From the NCBI GenBank assembly GCA_905214425.1, contig CAJMLY010000005.1, forward strand, positions 47,411-111,410: a DNA stretch of 64,000 bases, in the 5' to 3' direction. Below, one piece after another: positions 44,659 through 52,516 of the stretch. A model generated the notes under the pieces. The model saw only the letters and a list, made by a program, of their open reading frames with translations, was not told where the DNA came from and did not search any database. Numbering within the stretch: position 1 is the stretch's first letter; every line of letters begins with the position of its first letter. A program made the position numbers and the translations under genes. The DNA comes from an uncultured bacterium. GTDB taxonomy: Bacteria > Actinomycetota > Coriobacteriia > Coriobacteriales > Coriobacteriaceae.

Positions 44659-45317
44659 CACTCGTCGCCTCCGCTCTTTTTGCCGCGCGCCGTGGCGGGA
44701 ATCGTCAAGCTGACCGTTCCCTTGCCCGAGGCGCCCAGCAGTTCCTTGACGTCTTCGGGGTCAGCCGCCAGCGTCACCCATTCGATCTTGCCCTCGCGCG
44801 TGGCACCGGAATCCTCACTGGTATCGATCACGTACGCGCCGCACAGCCGATCGGTTACGCCGTCTTTTTGCACATACACATCCACGTAGCTGCCCACGCC
44901 CGTGGCGCCGCCGACCGAGTGCTCGGCATCGACCGCCACCGAAACGGCGACCTTGCCTTTAGGCACCTCGAGCTTGTGGCTCTCGGCCTTGGTGTAGACA
45001 TTGCAAATCACGGCGTTTTTGGGAATGCGCGAGGTCGTCACGTCGCCGCGCACCTGACGCAGCTCGGTCGCCGCATCACGCGGCAGCAGACTCGCCAGCC
45101 ATTCCTGAGTTATGACATTAGTCTCGTCGAGGGTCTCGCCTGCGTCGATATCGCGCGCCGCGACGCACACCTCAACGCGGTCGCCGCCATATTTTGCCAA
45201 AGTCTCGGCCTGGGCCTGCTCGGCTTGCGAGCGGATCGACGAGCCGTAGACCATGCAGAGCGCCGCGGCAAGCACACCCGCGACCAGACTGATGGCGATG
45301 CGTTTGCTCTTGTTCAC
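44658..45317 (-). CDS. CpaB/RcpC-like SAF domain protein, first gene of the tad operon
   Basis: 219 residues with an N-terminal helix (IAISLVAGVLAAALCMVYGS), a SAF domain beginning VEVCVAARDIDAGETLDETNV, and an RcpC/CpaB domain (KVAVSVAVDAEHSVGGATGV; YVDVYVQKDGV). It starts at a GTG with GAGGAG upstream. In Gram-negatives CpaB helps the secretin; here no secretin exists, so it probably binds peptidoglycan or the platform. Confidence 0.88.
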   Translation of the reverse strand: MNKSKRIAISLVAGVLAAALCMVYGSSIRSQAEQAQAETLAKYGGDRVEVCVAARDIDAGETLDETNVITQEWLASLLPRDAATELRQVRGDVTTSRIPKNAVICNVYTKAESHKLEVPKGKVAVSVAVDAEHSVGGATGVGSYVDVYVQKDGVTDRLCGAYVIDTSEDSGATREGKIEWVTLAADPEDVKELLGASGKGTVSLTIPATARGKKSGGDE

Positions 45318-45414
45318 GGCCGCTCCTCTCGAGGTAGCACCGGGCAAATGCCCGTACCACCATTGTCTGGGCGACCAGGGCGCAAAGCGGCGCAATCGCA
45401 ATCTTGGTTTTACG

Positions 45415-45478
45415 TGTCAAACCAATTGCTGACCAAAAGCTGACCAGCCCGTCAAGCTCGTGGCAAGGTTTTGGTCAG
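45415..45478 (-). promoter_or_regulatory. Leader region of the tad operon with -35-like box and inverted repeat
   Basis: On the minus strand a consensus TTGACA lies at 45420-45415, but no matching -10 box was found at the right distance. Just upstream, CTGACCAAAA (45430-45439) and TTTTGGTCAG (45469-45478) form a 10-bp perfect inverted repeat, a candidate regulator site. Confidence 0.35.
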
Positions 45479-45517
45479 AACGTCGGCAAAACGCATATTT
45501 CGAGGCGCTTTGGCAGC

Positions 45518-45552
45518 AAAAAAGCCGCCTCCCAAACAGTTGGAAGACGGCT
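45518..45552 (-). terminator. Terminator of rsgA
   Basis: On the minus strand AGCCGTCTTCC pairs with GGGAGGCGGCT, followed by TTTTTTGC. Confidence 0.88.
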
Positions 45553-45569
45553 GTCATAGGAAAATTCAA

Positions 45570-46754
45570 TTACAGATGGACATCGGGATCGAGCATTTGA
45601 GCGCTCACGCGCATGGATGACGCCAAGTTTTGGAACGTTTCCAGACGCAGACTGTCGATCTGTCCGGCATCTTCGGCCTCGCGAACGGCGCAACCCGGCT
45701 CGTGAGTGTGCGTGCAGTCGCCAAACCGGCACGCACGCGACGCCTCGACGATCTCGGGGAAGGCGCGCGCCAGACCCCGCTCATGCCCCACGAGCGGCAG
45801 GCTGCGCAGGCCCGGGGCATCGGCGATCACGCCGGCGTCGCCCGGCAGTGCCACCATCACGCGCGCAACCGTGGTGTGGCGACCTTGGTCATCACGCCCG
45901 CGCACGCCGCCAGTGGCCAACGTATCGTGGCCCAGCAGCGCATTGAGCAGCGTCGACTTGCCGGCACCCGACTCGCCCAAAATCATGGCGCACGTTCCCG
46001 CCGGCACGCAGGCACGAACCTCGTCCAGGCCACGGCCCTCGGCAGAGGACGTCACGATCACGTGCACGTCCGGACCCACCAAGCGGTGCACGCGGTCCAG
46101 ATCGCGCTCGAGCTCATCGGCGTCGCAGCGGTCAGCCTTGGTGAGTACCACCACCGGCTCTGCATCGCAATCGAGCGCCAACACCAGCGAGCGCGCCACG
46201 CGGTCGAGCAGCACCTCGCCGGCGCCGAGCGCCTGCACGATCAGCACGCTATCCACATTGGAGCAGAGTACCTGGCGCTCGCCGCGAGCGCGTCCGCGCC
46301 AACGCTCAAAACTCGTGCGGCGCGGCAGCACGCACTCGATCACGCCCATGTCGTGCCCGGGCGCACGGCGCACCGCCACGCGGTCGCCCACGGCGGGCAG
46401 CAGAACCTCATCCTCGCCACGCGACTTGGCAAACCCCACGGCATGCTCGGCACGAAAGGTGTCATCGGCAGTCGCCACCAGCGGAAACCCGCGATCCAGG
46501 CGCACCACGGCACCAAGTTGCATCTGCTCGGGCTCCTCGGCCTGGACGCAAAAGTCGTCAAATGCCGCTTGCTGAGCACCATCGATCGGCAGGTCGTCGA
46601 ACGCCGGAACATCCCGCAGCGCGTCGAGTCCCGGCACGCTTGCGAGCAGCTCCTCGGCAGATGCGGGGGCTTCGGTCGCGAGCTTCCGACGACGATCGCG
46701 CTTAGCCCGCGCCCCCGTCGTCTTTTTCTTCGCCTTAGCCTTAGCCTTGCCCAC
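45570..46754 (-). CDS. rsgA: Ribosome small-subunit GTPase RsgA
   Basis: 394 residues. A circularly permuted GTPase that checks 30S maturation. The G motifs appear in permuted order: G4 VVVLTKADRCD first, then G1 ILGESGAGKSTLLNALLG and G3 DAPGL. A C-terminal zinc finger follows (CRFGDCTHTHEPGCAV). An extra N-terminal Lys/Arg-rich stretch of about 35 residues (KAKAKAKKKTTGARAKRD) and a linker precede the OB domain. The GTG at 46754 is chosen because GGAGG lies five bases before it. It is monocistronic. Confidence 0.95.
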   Translation of the reverse strand: MGKAKAKAKKKTTGARAKRDRRRKLATEAPASAEELLASVPGLDALRDVPAFDDLPIDGAQQAAFDDFCVQAEEPEQMQLGAVVRLDRGFPLVATADDTFRAEHAVGFAKSRGEDEVLLPAVGDRVAVRRAPGHDMGVIECVLPRRTSFERWRGRARGERQVLCSNVDSVLIVQALGAGEVLLDRVARSLVLALDCDAEPVVVLTKADRCDADELERDLDRVHRLVGPDVHVIVTSSAEGRGLDEVRACVPAGTCAMILGESGAGKSTLLNALLGHDTLATGGVRGRDDQGRHTTVARVMVALPGDAGVIADAPGLRSLPLVGHERGLARAFPEIVEASRACRFGDCTHTHEPGCAVREAEDAGQIDSLRLETFQNLASSMRVSAQMLDPDVHL

Positions 46755-46795
46755 AAACGCCTCCCAGCACAAAACCACACAACTGAGCAGGTATT

Positions 46796-47047
46796 TTAAC
46801 GCATTGTTCCGTCCGACTTACCAAATGCTGCGGCGTACTCGTCATCATCCATCCAATCGATGATGTCGCCGGGCTTGCAATGAAGCGCCTCGCACATTGC
46901 TTGAAGTGTAGAAAAGCGGATCCCCTTGAGTCTTCCCGTTTTAATTCGAGACAGATTAACAGGCGATATTCCAATGATTTCGGCAAGTTCCTGCGACGAG
47001 ATTTTACGGTCCGCCATCACGCGGTCAAGACGCATAACAATCGGCAC
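46796..47047 (-). CDS. XRE-type HTH regulator (YozG-like)
   Basis: 83 residues, nearly all helix-turn-helix: MADRKISSQELAEIIGISPV with recognition helix NLSRIKTGRLKGIRFSTLQA, ending DIIDWMDDDEYAA. The DIIDW end is typical of small YozG-like regulators. It follows the DUF2975 gene by 11 bases and is more AT-rich than the flanks. Such pairs are frequent in Firmicutes. Confidence 0.9.
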   Translation of the reverse strand: MPIVMRLDRVMADRKISSQELAEIIGISPVNLSRIKTGRLKGIRFSTLQAMCEALHCKPGDIIDWMDDDEYAAAFGKSDGTMR

Positions 47048-47058
47048 CGTGCCACCCC

Positions 47059-47547
47059 CTAGAGAATCTCGTCTGCATCTTCCTGCAATACCCTACCGTA
47101 TTCAAAGACCCCCGCCAACGCAAAGAAAACGAGTCCGTAAGAAAGCGATTGAAAATCAAACTCGGGAAACACGGGCTCAGCCGTTCCAAGAACATTGCTG
47201 TATGGCAATTGAATCGTCGGCCATATGATGCTGATGACGGCTTTTACCGACATCAGGAGGCCAGCCGCGACCAAAATCCTGGTCTGCCACTTACCAAAAG
47301 GACGACCCTCATGCCTGACTTTCGCCGTCAGAATCGTAAACAGAAGAAACGTTGCAGCGTCGCAAAGCGTGCTAACCATAAACAAGAGCAGAAATCCGCC
47401 GCTCACCGCAGAGATACCCTCGATGAGCAACAGGTTCGCAAGATGAACGAACAACACCACGCAACATAGCGCTTGAACCGCCAGGGCGATACAGAAGATT
47501 GTCAGAAAACTCGTCGTCAACCGCAGATGTATATCGCGATCTTTCAT
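47059..47547 (-). CDS. DUF2975-type integral membrane protein
   Basis: 162 residues with four helices (LTTSFLTIFCIALAVQALCC; the GFLLLFMVSTLCDAATFLLF region; WQTRILVAAGLLMSVKAVIS; LSYGLVFFALAGVF). GGAGGAG before the ATG at 47547 fixes the start; a longer frame upstream is not supported. DUF2975 proteins are usually encoded beside an HTH gene as here. The function is unknown; regulation of the partner by membrane sequestration is one idea. Confidence 0.82.
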   Translation of the reverse strand: MKDRDIHLRLTTSFLTIFCIALAVQALCCVVLFVHLANLLLIEGISAVSGGFLLLFMVSTLCDAATFLLFTILTAKVRHEGRPFGKWQTRILVAAGLLMSVKAVISIIWPTIQLPYSNVLGTAEPVFPEFDFQSLSYGLVFFALAGVFEYGRVLQEDADEIL

Positions 47548-47708
47548 TTCTCCTCCTTTTTTCCTTATTTCCCTGCGTTCATTGTACTTTTCAATCCAAC
47601 CGCTCTCGCTCAAAACCATTTACCGACAAATCGATACCGTTCATTTTAAAGAATCTTTATTTAATGTTTTATATAAATTAATTTACCTTTATAGAGTTTG
47701 GAGGACCC

Positions 47709-48143
47709 ATGAGAAAGCAAACCGTCCTTATCCTTATCTTATCGCTGTCCCTTTTCGCCCTCTTCTCGTCAGTACGAACCAATTCCGATCCAATCAATAT
47801 CTCATTGCCCGAATTTCGATCGAAATTAAGCAAAGGCGAATCTTTTATCGTGCAAATTGAGCTGGAGGGCTGCCCGGCCTGTGAAGAACTCCGTGCGGCA
47901 GAGCGCTCGCTTTCGCCGAGTCTCAAGAACGACATCGAGATCCTCGTTGTCCCTAAGAGCCAAAAGGAAGTTGATAGGGAAACACTTAAGGCGCTTCTGC
48001 CGTCATTCGAGTTTTATCCTTCAATTTTTGCCATCTCTGAAGGAAAGATAGCGTCCGAGTTCGACCTTTCCACGCTTGATTCGTTTGAAATGCGTTTCAC
48101 GGATTGGAGGCTGAATCTGAACAACACAGCAATGTCAAGCTAA
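47709..48143 (+). CDS. Exported thioredoxin-like protein with CPAC motif
   Basis: 144 residues. An N-terminal signal/anchor helix (TVLILILSLSLFALFSSV) is followed by a thioredoxin-like fold with the redox motif CPAC in IELEGCPACEELRAAE, a conserved cis-Pro region (FEFYPSIFAISEG) and a C-terminal helix. It should act outside the membrane as a disulfide oxidase or isomerase. GGAGGACCC before the ATG is the ribosome site. Codons are AT-rich compared with the genome. It is first in a three-gene operon with a secreted protein bearing two C-terminal cysteines, its likely substrate. Confidence 0.8.
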   Translation: MRKQTVLILILSLSLFALFSSVRTNSDPINISLPEFRSKLSKGESFIVQIELEGCPACEELRAAERSLSPSLKNDIEILVVPKSQKEVDRETLKALLPSFEFYPSIFAISEGKIASEFDLSTLDSFEMRFTDWRLNLNNTAMSS

Positions 48144-48160
48144 ATGTCAGGAGGATACAC

Positions 48161-48658
48161 ATGCTACGCAACGTTCCCGTAAGCCGTAAGTCATTCATCG
48201 CAAGCGCAGTTGCGCTTTGCTCAATTGCCATTTCACCAAAGCAATCTAAGGCGCAACCTCTTGAAGTAGAGTTCCCTTCTGCCGAAGAGTACATTGAAGC
48301 TGTCAATGAGTCCGGCACAGGATGGACGACATACGCACTAGATGAAAACGGAGATGTCCAAATTATCGATCGATTCCAGACCCTGTCTTTGGATGATTTA
48401 GCAACTGCCACACGCGGCGCTAAAGAATGGATCGTCAAAATTGCCATTTTTATTGGAAAAGAACTCATCGGCTATGTAACGGGGCTTGTAATCGACGGAC
48501 TGATTAAGAAGATCATAAGCAAAACCGGAGGTACTTGGCCTGAGTATGCAGCAAAGCAACTCCTTGGACACCCCGTACCCGCTGGCAACGCGTACCGTCT
48601 ACCTTGCAGCGTCTATCCCCCCAACTCCGGAGAATACATTCGTTGTATAAATAGTTAG
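48161..48658 (+). CDS. Secreted protein with hydrophobic core and C-terminal cysteine pair, bacteriocin-like candidate
   Basis: 165 residues. The N-terminus is a signal with a twin-arginine-like SRKSFIAS and hydrophobic ASAVALCSIAI, cleavage likely near SKA-Q. The mature part has an acidic leader-like stretch (FPSAEEYIEAVNESG), an amphipathic or hydrophobic helix (AKEWIVKIAIFIGKELIGYV then TGLVIDGLIKKI), and a Gly/Pro-rich tail with exactly two cysteines 15 residues apart (PCSVYPP and YIRCINS). AGGAGG six to seven bases upstream sets the start. No family was recognised. Context (oxidase before, small membrane protein after, low GC) suggests a membrane-active peptide or toxin; this is inference. 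Confidence 0.7.
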   Translation: MLRNVPVSRKSFIASAVALCSIAISPKQSKAQPLEVEFPSAEEYIEAVNESGTGWTTYALDENGDVQIIDRFQTLSLDDLATATRGAKEWIVKIAIFIGKELIGYVTGLVIDGLIKKIISKTGGTWPEYAAKQLLGHPVPAGNAYRLPCSVYPPNSGEYIRCINS

Positions 48659-48667
48659 GATACGGCT

Positions 48668-48997
48668 ATGTTGCCAGTCATCATTGCCCCCGTAATTGGT
48701 GTATGGGGCATCCAGTATTTCCTCAACAAGAAGTGGCTCTGGGGCATTGGGTGCATAGCGATAACATTAATATGCTATTTCCTTAGCCTCATTGTCAAAG
48801 CATGCTGGCCGAGCGCCATCTCTTTTGGAATTGCTCTTCTCAGCTCGGTCCAGCTATATGGAAGCAAAAAGGGTTTGTCCTTCTTTAATGCCCTGATATC
48901 GGCTCCGCTACCTCTGCAAATCTACTGGGGAATTATGGCCGTCATCGTTCTCTTTATGCCTCAAATCCCCTTCAGCGACGTTCCCGGCTTCTCCTAA
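48668..48997 (+). CDS. Small multi-spanning membrane protein, possible immunity or export partner
   Basis: 109 residues with three or four helices (VIIAPVIGVWGIQYFL; WLWGIGCIAITLICYFLSLI; the AISFGIALLSSVQL segment; IYWGIMAVIVLFM). It starts nine bases past the stop of the secreted-protein gene, so it is in the same transcript. No recognised family. Small hydrophobic proteins in this position often give self-immunity in bacteriocin operons, which fits but is unproven. Confidence 0.7.
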   Translation: MLPVIIAPVIGVWGIQYFLNKKWLWGIGCIAITLICYFLSLIVKACWPSAISFGIALLSSVQLYGSKKGLSFFNALISAPLPLQIYWGIMAVIVLFMPQIPFSDVPGFS

Positions 48998-49060
48998 CGC
49001 GTCGCCGATTCAACCCCATACAATCCAGTTCACAAAAAGAGTCGGTCGAGCAAATGCTCT

Positions 49061-49164
49061 AAAAAAGAGCTGGCCGGGCAAAGCCCGACCAGCTCACATA
49101 CTTTCCCTCGGCCCTTTTCATCCGCACGGGAGAAAAGCCAGCAAGGATACCGCAGGGCCCGCCC
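49061..49164 (-). ncRNA. Candidate small RNA, copy 1 (with intrinsic terminator)
   Basis: On the minus strand a conserved 60-base body (GGCTTTTCTCCC with a C-rich UCUCCC stretch, then CGGATGAAAAGGGC) is followed by a hairpin with arms GAGCTGG and CCAGCTC and TTTTTT. It resembles trans-acting RNAs with anti-ribosome-site loops. The promoter was not identified. Confidence 0.5.
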
Positions 49165-49200
49165 GCCGGGAGGGGTTTCCTAAGGGCACATCCCTTAATC

Positions 49201-49304
49201 AAAAAAGAGCGGTCGAGCAATTGCTCGACCGCTCACCGTCTTTCCTTCAGCCCTTTTCATCCGCATGGGAGAGAAGCCAGCAAGGATAGCGCAGGGCCCG
49301 CCCC
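49201..49304 (-). ncRNA. Candidate small RNA, copy 2 (with intrinsic terminator)
   Basis: A tandem copy 140 bases from copy 1. The body is nearly identical, but the terminator stem has different sequence (GAGCGGTCGAGC/GCTCGACCGCTC) and is still perfectly paired before TTTTTT. Compensatory change supports function at the RNA level. The remainder of the 395-base interval 48998-49392 holds a third, degenerate stem at 49041-49059 and no reading frame. Confidence 0.55.
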
Positions 49305-49392
49305 GGAAGCCCTTACTCCCGAACGATCCCGCAGCGCGAAGCGCGAGGACCAGTGAGGGAGAAAGGGCGTGGGGCGGGCCCGGACAAGTACG

Positions 49393-52074
49393 TTACTCCT
49401 TCTCGACCGCGCGCATGATCGCCTTGTAGATCTCCATCAGCGGGATGATTAGGAAGGCCAGGCCCAGCGCGGCAAGAACGCCCTTGAGCTCAAGCGTCAC
49501 AGGACCAAAGAACATCTCGGCAAGCGTCGGCTGCACGGTCACGATCACCGTCAGCACCAGTGCCAGCGCGGCGGAAGCCCACAGCCACTTGTTCTGCTTC
49601 TTCATGGTGAACAGCGACGCACGACGGCTGCGCATATTGAAGCAGTGGAAAATCTCGACCATGTTGAGCGTGATGAACGCCATCATTACGCCTTCCTCGT
49701 CGGCATTGCCGGCGATCATATCGGCGATGTGGATGTAGCCCATGTCAAAGTACACGCCCACAAAGAAGCTCGCCAGCACCAGCACGGTGATGATTAGGCC
49801 CTGGACCACGCAGTCCAGACCCATATGTCCGGCAAAGACGCCGTCCTTGGCGTTGCGCGGCTTGCGCTTCATGATGTCGCCCTCGGCATCCTCCATGCCA
49901 AGCGCGAGCGCGGGGAAGCAGTCGGTGACCAGGTTCACCCACAGCAGCTGCACCGGCTGGAAGATGGTAAAGCCGATGAGCGTGGCGATAAACACCGAGA
50001 ACACCTCGGCAAGGTTGGCCGAAAGCAGGAACTGGATGACCTTGCGGATGTTGTCATAGATGCGACGACCCTCTTCGCAGGCACCGATGATGGTGGCGAA
50101 GTTGTCGTCGGCAAGCACCATGTCGGCAACGTTCTTGGTGACGTCGGTACCGGTGATGCCCATGCCCACGCCGATGTCGGCGCGCTTGATGGACGGGGCG
50201 TCGTTGACGCCGTCGCCCGTCATGGCCACGATCTGATCGCGCGACTTCCAGGCCTCGACGATGCGGGTCTTGTGCTCGGGCTGGACGCGGGCGTACACGC
50301 CGTAGTCCTCGATGTGCGCGTCGAGCTCCTCGTCGCTCATGCGATCGAGGTCGGCACCGGTGATGGCATGGCTGCGATCGGTGACGATTCCCAGCTGCTT
50401 GGCAATGGCCACGGCGGTGTCGATATGGTCACCCGTGATCATGACGGTGCGGATACCGGCGTCGTGGGCCTCGCGGATGGCGTCGGCGACCTCGGGGCGG
50501 ACAGGGTCAATCATGCCGGACAGGCCGCAGAAGACCAGGTCGTGCTCGAGCGCAGCGGGGCTGCAGTCGCTCGGGACCTCGGTGTAAGTGCGGCTTGCCA
50601 GCGCCAGCACGCGCAGAGCCTCGTCGGCCATGGCCTTATTGGCGGCCACGAGCTCGGCGCGGCGCTCCTCGGTCAGGGGGACGACCTTATCGCCCTCGTA
50701 GATGTGGGTGCACAGGCCGATCACCACGTCAGGCGCGCCCTTGGTGTACTGCTCGTACTCGCCGTCCAGGGTCTCGACGACCACGGACATCATCTTGCGC
50801 CCCGAGTCAAACGGGGCCTCGCCCACGCGCGGATGCTCGGCAGTCAGGCCGGTGAGGCCTGCCTTGCCGGCGTCGTTGACAAGCGCACACTCAGTCGGCT
50901 CGCCCACGGCCTCGCCCAGCTCCTCGTCCCACTGGGCATCGGAGCACAGGGCCATACCGGCCAGGAACTTCTCCTTGGGCGCGGCGAGCTCGTGCTTGAC
51001 GACGGTCATCTTATTCTGGGTAAGGGTGCCGGTCTTGTCGGAGCAGATAGTCTGCGTGCAGCCGAGGGTCTCGACGGCAGAGAGCTTGCGGATAATCGCC
51101 TGGCGCTTGGCCATCTTGGTCACGCCGAGCGAAAGCACGATAGTCACGACGGCGACCAGGCCCTCGGGAATGGCGGCGACGGCGAGCGAGACCGCGACCA
51201 TAAAGGTGTCGAGCAAGGCGGTCGGATCGGTAAGGACGTTGCCCACGCCGTGGCGGAGGATGTCAACGCCAAAGATGACGACGCAGATGACGATCACCAT
51301 AATGGTGAGGATGCGGCTGAGCTCGGCGAGCTTCACCTGCAGCGGCGTGAGCTCTTCCTTGGCCTCGGCCAGGGCGCCGGCGATCTTGCCCATCTCGGTA
51401 TCCATGCCGGTGCCGACCACGACGGCGCGACCACGGCCGTACACGACGGTGGAGCCCATGTAGCACATGTTCTTGCGGTCGCCGAGCGGCACGTCATCGG
51501 TGCCCGCAGCAAGCTCGATCACGTTGGCGTGCTTCTCTACGGGCACAGACTCGCCGGTGAGTGCGGCCTCTTCGATCTTCATCGTGGCGCTCTCGAGCAC
51601 GCGGCAGTCAGCCGGGACGGAGTCGCCCGCCTCGAGCATGATCACGTCGCCGGGCACGAGCTCGGCGCTCGGCAGGTGCACGAGCTTGCCGTCGCGCAGC
51701 ACCTTGGACTGCGCCGCGCTCATCTCCTGCAGGGCCTCGAGGGCCTCCTCGCTCTTGGCTTCCTGGACCACGCCCAGCACCGAGTTGACGATAACGACGA
51801 ACATGATGATGGCGACATCGGCAAAGTCGGGCTCGCCCTTGACCATGCCCGTGAGGGCGCTGATGACGGCGGCAACGATCAGCATGATGACCATGGGGTC
51901 GGCCATCTGCTCAAAGAAACGCTTCCACAGCGGCGTCTTCTCGGCTTCCTCGAGCTTGTTAGGGCCTGTCTTGGCGAGGCGCGACGACGCCTCGTCGTTG
52001 CTCAGGCCGAGGTTCTCATCGACGCCTTGGTCGCTGAGCACCTCCGCCGCGGCGGACAGGTATTCCTTTTGCAT
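49393..52074 (-). CDS. P-type calcium-transporting ATPase
   Basis: 893 residues. A P2-type cation pump of the SERCA/PMR1 kind, expelling Ca2+. The N-terminal cation-ATPase domain is followed by the TGES actuator loop in EEAALTGESVPVEKH, the helix-4 motif IPEGLVAVV, phosphorylation site CSDKTGTLTQNKM, and the hinge MTGDGVNDAPSIKRADIGV. Ten helices can be traced, ending ALGLAFLIIPLMEIYKAIM. AGGAGGGG before the ATG. It is monocistronic and divergent from pyk. Confidence 0.94.
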   Translation of the reverse strand: MQKEYLSAAAEVLSDQGVDENLGLSNDEASSRLAKTGPNKLEEAEKTPLWKRFFEQMADPMVIMLIVAAVISALTGMVKGEPDFADVAIIMFVVIVNSVLGVVQEAKSEEALEALQEMSAAQSKVLRDGKLVHLPSAELVPGDVIMLEAGDSVPADCRVLESATMKIEEAALTGESVPVEKHANVIELAAGTDDVPLGDRKNMCYMGSTVVYGRGRAVVVGTGMDTEMGKIAGALAEAKEELTPLQVKLAELSRILTIMVIVICVVIFGVDILRHGVGNVLTDPTALLDTFMVAVSLAVAAIPEGLVAVVTIVLSLGVTKMAKRQAIIRKLSAVETLGCTQTICSDKTGTLTQNKMTVVKHELAAPKEKFLAGMALCSDAQWDEELGEAVGEPTECALVNDAGKAGLTGLTAEHPRVGEAPFDSGRKMMSVVVETLDGEYEQYTKGAPDVVIGLCTHIYEGDKVVPLTEERRAELVAANKAMADEALRVLALASRTYTEVPSDCSPAALEHDLVFCGLSGMIDPVRPEVADAIREAHDAGIRTVMITGDHIDTAVAIAKQLGIVTDRSHAITGADLDRMSDEELDAHIEDYGVYARVQPEHKTRIVEAWKSRDQIVAMTGDGVNDAPSIKRADIGVGMGITGTDVTKNVADMVLADDNFATIIGACEEGRRIYDNIRKVIQFLLSANLAEVFSVFIATLIGFTIFQPVQLLWVNLVTDCFPALALGMEDAEGDIMKRKPRNAKDGVFAGHMGLDCVVQGLIITVLVLASFFVGVYFDMGYIHIADMIAGNADEEGVMMAFITLNMVEIFHCFNMRSRRASLFTMKKQNKWLWASAALALVLTVIVTVQPTLAEMFFGPVTLELKGVLAALGLAFLIIPLMEIYKAIMRAVEKE

Positions 52075-52516
52075 ATAGAGTCCCCTCCTGGGATTCGGGC
52101 CACTCAGCAGATTGATGCCCGATCATAATTCCCAGGAGAAGGGCAAGGGCTCATCAAGGCTGCCGTGCTGAGCGGCAGTTGATAGTGGAGCTATGGTACC
52201 CCAAAGCGACGCGTCTAGCCAAAACAATCGGTTTGGAAATATGGTCCGCACGCAACGGTGCAGACCGTGTGATGCTCAACATTGGTAAAACGTTTTTTCT
52301 TCGGCACATCGCCAAACTGACATATCGCCCAGATAGCAGCGCTTGGAGTGGTTGGTAAAGATTTTTCATATACCGTTTTTCCCGCAAAAAATGAACTTCC
52401 ATTTCGGCATACGGTCGATTTTTTGGGGTATTCGGTCGGCATTTCGTTATAATCATCTCGGTTTTATTTCTTATGGTTTATCTATCAGCGCAAGACGATG
52501 TCAGATGGAGGTCTGA
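52075..52516. promoter_or_regulatory. Divergent promoter region between the calcium ATPase and pyk
   Basis: This 442-base AT-rich interval has no convincing gene. A TATAAT box lies at 52447-52452, about 65 bases before the pyk start; no good -35 was seen. For the ATPase a TATGAT lies at 52127-52122 on the minus strand. CTCCTGGGA and TCCCAGGAG flank this box and the latter covers the ribosome site of the ATPase. Confidence 0.45.
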
